From NCBI GenBank assembly GCA_030527385.1, contig JAUNAY010000090.1:1-5267 (forward strand): DNA of 5,267 nt, written 5' to 3'. The DNA comes from Fusobacterium sp. (GTDB lineage Bacteria; Fusobacteriota; Fusobacteriia; Fusobacteriales; Fusobacteriaceae). Shown piece after piece: positions 1-5,267 of the stretch. Under the pieces are notes generated by a model, which was not told the DNA's origin, did no database searches, and was given only the letters and a program-made list of their open reading frames with translations. The position numbers and the translations under genes are program-made. Numbering within the stretch: the stretch's first letter is position 1; each line of letters starts with the position of its first letter.

Positions 1-711
1 AACTTAAAAAAAAGCGAAACTGAAAGTGCTGAATATTATACCTATATATTTAACTATATGAAAAACAATAATAGCAAATTTGATCCAACATATTTTAAAT
101 GGAAAATTGAACCAGAAGTTTTATCTATGGTTGACTCTATTGAAGAGAGTGGAGAAATTTTAGATGGTAGAGATAATATTTTTAATTACTATACTCAATA
201 TAATTTAATAGATATTATTTCATCTTTAGAAGATTTTAGTGAAAATAAAGATTATATCTTAACCAAGAAAAAATTGCTATATGATTTTATCTTAAAAAAT
301 TATGTTACAAAAAATGGTTTAAAAACAAGGCGTGGAAATGAAAAAAGCAATCATAAAAATATTGCATATATAGGTTTTCTTCCTAAAGAACAACAAACAA
401 AATATCTTTTAAATGATTATAAAAGATATTTTGATAAAAATTTAGGAGTATTAAGAGATAAAAAAGAAAAGAAAATAGATCTAAAATATAACCTTGAATT
501 TATCATTAAGCTTTATGAAAATAATTTAATAGCTCAAGGTGACATAATTTTTAAAAACATTAATAATATTATTTCACAAAATAATTATTATATTACTCCA
601 AAAATTAATCTAGCTGGAGAAAATTATAGTGGAATATATGGAGAAATGCTATATTTGTATTTCACAGCATTACAACTTAGGGAGAATAAAAAAAATGAGC
701 ATTCAAAATAA
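1..711 (+). CDS. Unrecognised protein, C-terminal 236 residues (5' partial)
   Basis: This frame is open from the first base of the window to a TAA at 709-711, so the true start lies upstream. The ATG at 58 has no Shine-Dalgarno site before it and is probably an internal methionine. The product is rich in Asn, Lys, Ile and Tyr and soluble-looking, with no membrane segment in the visible part. Counting from base 1, it shows FKWKI at residues 32-36, GEILDGRDN at 51-59, and several likely amphipathic helices (about 60-80, 85-102, 160-178, 181-194, 211-227), a pattern compatible with helical hairpins. A motif SETESAEYY at 5-13 followed by FKWKI loosely recalls the SE..S-Y and F-W segments of family 8 glycoside hydrolases, but I cannot establish homology. 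It does not resemble ScpA, the usual neighbour of scpB. Its 3' end overlaps scpB by 17 bases, suggesting co-transcription. The coding frame is fairly sure; the function is unknown. Confidence 0.75.
   Translation, partial: NLKKSETESAEYYTYIFNYMKNNNSKFDPTYFKWKIEPEVLSMVDSIEESGEILDGRDNIFNYYTQYNLIDIISSLEDFSENKDYILTKKKLLYDFILKNYVTKNGLKTRRGNEKSNHKNIAYIGFLPKEQQTKYLLNDYKRYFDKNLGVLRDKKEKKIDLKYNLEFIIKLYENNLIAQGDIIFKNINNIISQNNYYITPKINLAGENYSGIYGEMLYLYFTALQLRENKKNEHSK
679..684 (+). promoter_or_regulatory. Ribosome binding site of scpB
   Basis: AGGGAG lies 10 bases before the ATG at 695, inside the 3' end of the preceding gene. It selects 695 over the in-frame ATG at 629, which would add 22 residues (including two Cys) that do not look like an ScpB N-terminus. 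The site implies that scpB is translated independently or coupled to termination of the upstream gene at 711. Confidence 0.75.
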
Positions 712-1234
712 AATAGAGGCTATTCTTCTTTTAGGTGGAGATGAGGTAAAAATAAAAGATCTTTGTAAATTTTTTTCTCTTTCCATAGAAGAACTTATGC
801 CAATAATTGATAATTTAAAAAAAACTAGAAAAGATACTGGTATAAATATAGAAATAAGTGGAGATTTAATCTATTTAGTAACTAATCCTATATATGGTGA
901 AACTATTAATGAATTTTTTGAGCACGAATCAAAACCTAAAAAACTTTCTGGAGCATCATTAGAAACACTTTCTATCATTGCTTATAGACAACCTATTACA
1001 AAAAGTGAAATAGAAGCTATTAGAGGAGTTTCTGTTGATAGAATTATACAAAATCTTGAAGAAAAAAAATTTGTAAGAGTTTGTGGAAAAAAAGAGGGAA
1101 TTGGTAGAGCAAATCTATATGAAGTTACAGAAAAATTTTTAACATATATTGGGTTATCATCTATTACTGAATTGCCAAATTATATTGAAATAAAAGGGAG
1201 AATTGAAGAAAATGGAAGAGATGAGGATAAATAA
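695..1234 (+). CDS. scpB: ScpB, segregation and condensation protein B
   Basis: This is the non-SMC subunit that dimerises and binds ScpA to form the SMC-ScpAB condensin, which compacts and segregates newly replicated chromosomes in the cytoplasm. The 179-residue product matches the usual family size. It begins MSIQNKIEAILLLGG, typical of the first winged-helix domain (about residues 1-75). The second winged helix (about 85-160) carries the family hallmark LSGASLETLSIIAYRQPI at 85-102, then EIEAIRGVS at 105-113, GRANLYEVT at 137-145 and a closing TELP at 158-161. The C-terminal tail is acidic and charged, as is common. The start at 695 is set by AGGGAG at 679-684. The gene overlaps the preceding gene by 17 bases and rluB by 23 bases, so it very likely sits in an operon. 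The scpB-rluB pairing is widespread in bacteria, but scpA is not directly upstream here. The identification is firm. Confidence 0.95.
   Translation: MSIQNKIEAILLLGGDEVKIKDLCKFFSLSIEELMPIIDNLKKTRKDTGINIEISGDLIYLVTNPIYGETINEFFEHESKPKKLSGASLETLSIIAYRQPITKSEIEAIRGVSVDRIIQNLEEKKFVRVCGKKEGIGRANLYEVTEKFLTYIGLSSITELPNYIEIKGRIEENGRDEDK
1195..1200 (+). promoter_or_regulatory. Ribosome binding site of rluB
   Basis: AGGGAG lies within the end of scpB, 11 bases before ATG 1212. It favours that start over TTG 1203 (only 2 bases away) and over ATG 1221 (20 bases away). The very similar site used by scpB supports the choice. Confidence 0.65.
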
Positions 1235-1922
1235 ATACCTAGCCTCTCTTGGAATAGCTTCTCGAAGAGAGATTGACAGATTAATTGATGAGGGAGCTAT
1301 CAAAGTAAACGGAGAAAAAGCAACTGCTGGTATCAAAGTTTCTGATAAAGATGAAATTTATATAAAAGGAAAAAAAATAAGTAAAAGTATCGAAAAAAAA
1401 GTTTATTTCCTATTAAATAAACCTCTTGAAGTTTTAAGTTCTGTTAAAGATGATAGAGGTAGAAAAACTGTTGTAGATTTGATAAAATGTAAAGAGAGAA
1501 TATTTCCAATAGGAAGACTTGATTATAATACATCTGGGCTTTTAATTTTAACTAATGATGGAGATCTATTTAATAGAATTATTCACCCTAAAGCTGAAAT
1601 ATATAAAGAATACTATGCTAAAGTTTTAGGAGAGATTAAAGATGAGTCTATCAATAAACTTAAAAATGGAGTAAAATTAGAAGATGGAATAACTCTTCCA
1701 GCTTATGTTACTTTACTAAAAAGAGAAAAAGGAAAAAGTGAACTTTTAGTTTCTATTAGAGAGGGAAGAAATAGACAAGTAAGAAGAATGCTTGATGCTG
1801 TAAATCACCCTGTTATTACGTTAAAAAGAGAAAAAATTGGTAAGTTATCTCTAGGCAAATTAAAATTAGGAGAGTATAGAGAGCTTACAAAAGAAGAAGT
1901 TGATTATTTATATTCATTATAG
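1212..1922 (+). CDS. rluB: RluB-like 23S rRNA pseudouridine synthase (RsuA/RluB/E/F family)
   Basis: This enzyme isomerises a uridine in 23S rRNA to pseudouridine; for RluB orthologues the target is the position equivalent to E. coli 2605 near the peptidyl transferase centre. The 236-residue protein has an N-terminal S4 RNA-binding domain (about residues 4-55, beginning RINKYLASLGIASRRE) and then the catalytic domain (about 64-232). The motif GRLDYNTSGLLILTNDGDL at 101-119 contains the catalytic Asp104. REGRNRQVRRM at 183-193 is the conserved C-terminal motif of this family. It is close to the minimum size and lacks the long basic tail of E. coli RluB. The start at 1212 is chosen from the AGGGAG at 1195-1200; ATG 1221, giving MRINKYL, is the alternative and would lose three residues. 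The gene overlaps scpB by 23 bases, and this adjacency supports RluB rather than RsuA, RluE or RluF. The family is certain; the exact target base is inferred. Confidence 0.92.
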   Translation: MEEMRINKYLASLGIASRREIDRLIDEGAIKVNGEKATAGIKVSDKDEIYIKGKKISKSIEKKVYFLLNKPLEVLSSVKDDRGRKTVVDLIKCKERIFPIGRLDYNTSGLLILTNDGDLFNRIIHPKAEIYKEYYAKVLGEIKDESINKLKNGVKLEDGITLPAYVTLLKREKGKSELLVSIREGRNRQVRRMLDAVNHPVITLKREKIGKLSLGKLKLGEYRELTKEEVDYLYSL

Positions 1923-1952
1923 AAAATAAAAATATTTTTTAGGAGGAAAAAA

Positions 1953-2240
1953 ATGGCTTTAACAAAAGAAGAAGTTTTAAACGTTGCCAAATTGGCTAGA
2001 TTAAAATTTTCTGCTGAAGAAATTGAAAAATTTCAAGTAGAATTAAATGATATACTTGGATATATTGATATGTTAAATGAAGTAGATACAGCAGAAACAA
2101 AACCTTTAGTGCAAGTTAATGAAGCAGTAAACAATTTAAGAGACGATGAAGTTAGAAAATCTTTATCAACTGAAAAAGCTCTTTCTAATGCACCAGATTC
2201 TGGAGATGGAGCAATAATAGTACCTAAAGTAGTTGGGTAA
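1953..2240 (+). CDS. gatC: GatC, aspartyl/glutamyl-tRNA amidotransferase subunit C
   Basis: GatC is the small subunit of the GatCAB amidotransferase. It wraps around the GatA-GatB interface and stabilises the complex, and has no catalytic site of its own. The 95-residue length is typical. The N-terminus TKEEVLNVAKLARLKFS (residues 4-20) is the characteristic helix with the VAKLARL core. The middle contains the long helix ELNDILGYIDMLNEVDT (30-46). The C-terminal segment NLRDDEV (61-67), then SNAPDSGDGAIIVPKVVG (78-95), is the conserved tail that threads over GatA and GatB. A textbook AGGAGG at 1941-1946 lies 6 bases before the ATG. The gene starts 30 bases after the rluB stop and precedes gatA by 40 bases, giving the common gatC-gatA-gatB order. 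Confidence 0.97.
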   Translation: MALTKEEVLNVAKLARLKFSAEEIEKFQVELNDILGYIDMLNEVDTAETKPLVQVNEAVNNLRDDEVRKSLSTEKALSNAPDSGDGAIIVPKVVG

Positions 2241-2264
2241 TCTAATACAATACAAGTTAAAATC

Positions 2265-2271
2265 AAGGAGG
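2265..2271 (+). promoter_or_regulatory. Ribosome binding site of gatA
   Basis: AAGGAGG lies 9 bases before ATG 2281. It fixes this start against the in-frame TTG at 2233, which overlaps the end of gatC, has no such site, and would add 16 residues absent from typical GatA proteins. Confidence 0.88.
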
Positions 2272-2280
2272 ATTTTTTCA

Positions 2281-3738
2281 ATGGAAAATTTTTATAAATT
2301 ATCTGCTTTTGAAATCAGAGAAAAGATTTTAAAAGGTGAAATAAAATCAGAAGATGTAGTAAAAGAAATATTTGAAAGAATTGAAAAAATAGATGGTAAT
2401 ATCGGAAGTTTTGTCACTTTAAGAAAAGAAAAAGCTTTAGCTGAAGCTAAAATTGTAGATGAAAAAATTAAAAATGGAGAAAAAGTTGGATCTTTAGCTG
2501 GAATTCCTGTGGCTATAAAAGACAATATGGTTTCAGAAGGAGATTTAACTACTGCTTGCTCTAAAATTTTATCAAACTACACTGGTGTATATGATGCAAC
2601 AGCAGTTAAAAAATTAAAAGAAGCTGATGCTATAATTATAGGTATTACTAATATGGACGAATTTGCAATGGGAAGTACTACAAAAACTTCTTATCACAAA
2701 GAAACAAAAAACCCTTGGGATACTGAAAGAGTTCCTGGTGGAAGTAGTGGGGGAGCTGCTGCTTCTGTTGCTGCTCAAGAAGCATTTATCTCTTTAGGAT
2801 CAGACACTGGTGGAAGTATTAGACAACCTGCTTCTTTCTGTGGAGTTGTAGGGTTAAAACCTACTTATGGAAGAGTATCAAGATATGGTCTTATGGCGTT
2901 TGCTTCATCACTAGATCAAATTGGTCCTATTGCAAAAAATGTAAAAGATATAGCTCTTTGTCTAAATGTAATAGCTGGTGCTGATGATTATGATGCTACT
3001 GTTTCAAATAGAGAGGTTCCAGATTATACAGAGTTTTTAAATAAAGATATTAAAGGAATGAAAATAGGAGTTCCTAAAGAATATTTTATCGATGGGATAA
3101 ATGCTGATGTAAGAAAAATTGTAGATGAAGCATTAGAAAAATTTAAAGAATTAGGAGCTGAAATTGTTGAAATTTCTCTTCCACATACAAAATATGCTGT
3201 ACCTACATACTATGTTATTGCTCCTGCTGAAGCAAGTTCAAACCTTGCAAGATTTGATGGAGTTAGATATGGTTATAGAAGTGAAAATATAAAAGATGTT
3301 AACGATCTTTATATTAATTCAAGAAGCGAAGGTTTTGGAGATGAAGTTAAAAGAAGAATAATGATAGGAACATATGTGTTAAGTGCTGGTTTCTATGATG
3401 CTTACTTTAAAAAAGCTCAAAAAGTTAGAGAGTTAATTAAAGAAGATTTTGATAAAGCTTTTGAAAAAGTTGATATGATATTTACTCCAGTATCACCAAA
3501 CACAGCTTTTAAACTTGATGATAAAAAATCTCCTATTGAACTTTACTTAGAAGATATTTTCACTATTTCAGCTAACCTTGCTGGAATCCCTGGAATATCT
3601 ATTCCTGCTGGTTTGGCTAATAATCTACCTGTTGGTATTCAATTATTAGGTAAACCTTTTGGAGAAGGACAATTAATACAAGCTGGAGATGCTTTTGAAA
3701 AAATTAGAGGAGAATGGAAGCTACCTAATTTAGATTAG
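2281..3738 (+). CDS. gatA: GatA, glutamyl-tRNA(Gln) amidotransferase subunit A
   Basis: GatA is the glutaminase subunit of GatCAB. It hydrolyses glutamine and releases ammonia, which is channelled to GatB to amidate Glu-tRNA(Gln) or Asp-tRNA(Asn). The 485-residue protein spans the full length of the family and belongs to the amidase signature superfamily. The Ser-cisSer-Lys triad is complete: Lys80 in GIPVAIKDN (74-82), Ser155 in the Gly/Ser-rich PGGSSGGAAA (152-161), and Ser179 in GSDTGGSIRQPA (173-184). The amidase core continues through GLKPTYGRVSRYGL (191-204) and SLDQIGP (210-216). The C-terminal part includes NLAGIPGISIPAG and LPVGIQLLG, typical of the family. The start at 2281 rests on AAGGAGG at 2265-2271. 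The gene lies between gatC and gatB, making a complete complex with short gaps, so co-expression is expected. No damage is visible. Confidence 0.98.
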   Translation: MENFYKLSAFEIREKILKGEIKSEDVVKEIFERIEKIDGNIGSFVTLRKEKALAEAKIVDEKIKNGEKVGSLAGIPVAIKDNMVSEGDLTTACSKILSNYTGVYDATAVKKLKEADAIIIGITNMDEFAMGSTTKTSYHKETKNPWDTERVPGGSSGGAAASVAAQEAFISLGSDTGGSIRQPASFCGVVGLKPTYGRVSRYGLMAFASSLDQIGPIAKNVKDIALCLNVIAGADDYDATVSNREVPDYTEFLNKDIKGMKIGVPKEYFIDGINADVRKIVDEALEKFKELGAEIVEISLPHTKYAVPTYYVIAPAEASSNLARFDGVRYGYRSENIKDVNDLYINSRSEGFGDEVKRRIMIGTYVLSAGFYDAYFKKAQKVRELIKEDFDKAFEKVDMIFTPVSPNTAFKLDDKKSPIELYLEDIFTISANLAGIPGISIPAGLANNLPVGIQLLGKPFGEGQLIQAGDAFEKIRGEWKLPNLD

Positions 3739-3768
3739 GAATCTATCCATTTAGAAGGAGATAATAAA

Positions 3769-5217
3769 ATGAGAGAATGGGAATCAGTAATAGGATTAGA
3801 AGTTCACCTTCAATTAAAAACAGGAACTAAAGTTTGGTGTGGTTGTAGTGCAGATTATGATAATGCTGATGCAAATACTCATACTTGTCCAATATGTTTA
3901 GGACACCCAGGTGCACTTCCTAAATTAAATAAAAAAGTTGTAGAATATGCTGTAAAAGGAGCTCTTGCTCTTAATTGTAAAATAAATAACGAAAGTGGTT
4001 TTGATAGAAAAAACTATTTCTATCCAGATACTCCTAAGAACTATCAAATTACTCAATTTGAAAAATCTTATGCAGAAAAAGGTTGCCTTGAATTTAAACT
4101 AAATTCTGGAAGAATGGTAAAAGTTGGGATAACTAAAATCCAAATAGAAGAAGATGCTGCAAAATCAATTCACGCTGAACACGAATCACTTATCAACTAT
4201 AACAGAGCATCTATCCCTCTAATCGAAATCATATCTGAACCTGATATGAGATCATCTGAAGAGGCTTATGAATATTTAAACACTTTAAAAAGTACAATAA
4301 AATATACTGGTATCAGTGATGTATCTATGGAACTAGGTTCTTTAAGATGTGATGCTAATATTTCCGTAATGGAAAAAGGTTCTAAAGTTTACGGAACTAG
4401 AGTAGAGGTTAAAAACCTTAACTCTTTTAAAGCTGTTGCTAGAGCAATAGATTATGAAATTGGAAGACAAATAGAAACTATTGAAAATGGTGGAGAAATT
4501 CATCAAGAAACTAGACTTTGGGACGAAGAAACTCAAACAACTAAAGTTATGAGAAGCAAAGAGGAAGCTATGGATTACAGATACTTCCCAGAACCAGATC
4601 TTTTAAAACTTGTTATTACTGATGAAGAAATAGAAGCTATTAGAGAACTTATGCCAGAATCTAAAACTGCTAAGTTAGATAGATTTATCAATGAATATAA
4701 AATTCCTGAATATGATGCTAATATTCTTTGTGAAGATATCGAACTTGCTGATTATTTTGAAGCAGTTACTCAAGTTTGTAAAAATGCAAAATTAAGTTCA
4801 AACTGGATAATGACTGAAGTTATGAGAAACTTAAAAGAAAAAAATATTTCTATTGATAAATTTACTATTTCTGCTCAACATCTTGGAGAAATTATAGCTC
4901 TTATTGAAAAAAATGTTATTTCAACAAAAATAGCTAAAGAACTATTTGAAATAAAACTAACTGATGATAGAGCACCAGAAGTAATTGTAAAAGAAAAAGG
5001 TATGGTACAAGTTGCTGATACTGGAGCTATTGAAGCTATGATTGATGAAGTTATTGCTTCTAATGAAAAAATGGTAAATGACTATAAAAATTCAGATGAA
5101 GGTAGAAAACCAAGAGTATTAAAAGGTCTTATTGGGCAAGTTATGAAACTTTCTAAAGGTAAAGCAAACCCAGGAATGGTAACTGAACTGATGACTAAAA
5201 AATTAAGTAATCTATAA
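3769..5217 (+). CDS. gatB: GatB, aspartyl/glutamyl-tRNA amidotransferase subunit B
   Basis: GatB is the kinase and transamidase subunit. It binds the mischarged tRNA, phosphorylates the Glu or Asp side chain with ATP, and replaces the phosphate with ammonia delivered from GatA. The 482-residue protein is full length. The N-terminal cradle opens with GLEVHLQL (9-16), then a Cys4 zinc site C-x-C at 24/26 and C-x2-C at 40/43, then DRKNYFYPD (79-87) and IEEDAAKSIH (126-135). Further hallmarks are PLIEIISEPDMRS (150-162), GSLRCDANISV (190-200), RVEVKNLNSF (211-220) and DYRYFPEPDL (269-278). A helical linker leads to the C-terminal YqeY-like tRNA-binding domain (about 330-482), ending with GLIGQVMKLSKGKANPGM (453-470). 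AGAAGGAG at 3753-3760 lies 8 bases before the ATG. The gap after gatA is 30 bases, and the terminator follows 14 bases after the stop. Whether it serves Gln, Asn or both depends on which tRNA synthetases the genome carries. Confidence 0.98.
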   Translation: MREWESVIGLEVHLQLKTGTKVWCGCSADYDNADANTHTCPICLGHPGALPKLNKKVVEYAVKGALALNCKINNESGFDRKNYFYPDTPKNYQITQFEKSYAEKGCLEFKLNSGRMVKVGITKIQIEEDAAKSIHAEHESLINYNRASIPLIEIISEPDMRSSEEAYEYLNTLKSTIKYTGISDVSMELGSLRCDANISVMEKGSKVYGTRVEVKNLNSFKAVARAIDYEIGRQIETIENGGEIHQETRLWDEETQTTKVMRSKEEAMDYRYFPEPDLLKLVITDEEIEAIRELMPESKTAKLDRFINEYKIPEYDANILCEDIELADYFEAVTQVCKNAKLSSNWIMTEVMRNLKEKNISIDKFTISAQHLGEIIALIEKNVISTKIAKELFEIKLTDDRAPEVIVKEKGMVQVADTGAIEAMIDEVIASNEKMVNDYKNSDEGRKPRVLKGLIGQVMKLSKGKANPGMVTELMTKKLSNL

Positions 5218-5231
5218 TTTAAACTTTTAAG

Positions 5232-5266
5232 CAGAGTCTTTCTAGCAAGAGAGGCTCTGTTTTTTT
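5232..5266 (+). terminator. Rho-independent terminator after gatB
   Basis: Bases 5232-5243 pair with 5248-5259 in an uninterrupted 12-bp stem (two G-U pairs) closed by a four-base AGCA loop. It is followed directly by seven T at 5260-5266. This is a strong intrinsic terminator. It is the only one seen in the window, so the genes to its left have no obvious internal transcription stop. Confidence 0.93.
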
Positions 5267-5267
5267 A

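Noticed and set aside
58..60. ATG as the start of the first gene
   Set aside because: The frame is open all the way to base 1 and there is no Shine-Dalgarno site in the AT-only stretch before it, unlike all other genes here.
1..711. First gene as ScpA
   Set aside because: Position next to scpB suggested it, but the recovered part lacks a ScpA-like C-terminal winged helix and shows no kleisin-like motif.
1203..1205. TTG as the start of rluB
   Set aside because: It is only 2 bases from the AGGGAG site, too close for initiation; ATG 1212 fits better.
1900..1928. TTGATT and AAAATA with 17-base spacing before gatC, as a promoter
   Set aside because: The -10 match is poor, and AT-rich sequence gives such matches by chance throughout the window, including inside the first gene upstream of scpB.
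2241..2280. Attenuator or riboswitch in the gatC-gatA gap, or in the 30-base gaps before gatC and gatB
   Set aside because: The gaps are too short, no stable hairpin is seen, and most of each gap is taken up by the ribosome binding site.
2033..2281. Open reading frame of 82 codons on the minus strand, opposite gatC
   Set aside because: It is wholly antisense to a clearly conserved gene, has a low-complexity Ser/Thr/Leu composition, and has no recognisable motif. Long antisense frames are expected opposite such AT-rich, Lys/Glu-rich genes. The same holds for frames at 2292-2525 and 4342-4536.

Overview
The window is a dense, single-strand stretch of core bacterial genes. All six genes read on the + strand and end at one strong intrinsic terminator at the right edge. 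The DNA is visibly very AT-rich, with A/T-ending codons, AGA for Arg and Lys/Ile/Asn-rich proteins. The three gat genes carry strong Shine-Dalgarno sites (AGGAGG, AAGGAGG, AGAAGGAG). Together with the protein sequences, this suggests a low-GC anaerobe, most likely of the Fusobacteriota (Fusobacterium or a relative). That placement is inference; Firmicutes or Mycoplasmatota cannot be fully excluded without a search.

Left part (1-1922): the 3' end of an unrecognised gene (start outside the window) overlaps scpB by 17 bases. scpB encodes the winged-helix subunit of the SMC-ScpAB condensin and in turn overlaps rluB, a 23S rRNA pseudouridine synthase, by 23 bases. The two overlaps suggest co-transcription and translational coupling. 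The usual scpB partner, scpA, does not lie immediately upstream; the unknown gene occupies that place.

Right part (1953-5217): gatC, gatA and gatB follow with gaps of 30, 40 and 30 bases. They encode all three subunits of the tRNA-dependent amidotransferase that makes Gln-tRNA(Gln) and/or Asn-tRNA(Asn) from the mischarged Glu/Asp forms. The catalytic triad of GatA and the four-cysteine zinc site of GatB are visible. A 12-bp hairpin with a U-tract begins 14 bases after the gatB stop.

I see no mobile element, CRISPR array, RNA gene or convincing undescribed system. No gene-free stretch exceeds 50 bases. The most open question is the partial first gene. It is helical and Asn/Lys/Tyr/Ile-rich, and may be a divergent family 8 glycoside hydrolase-like (alpha/alpha) toroid, a tentative idea only.
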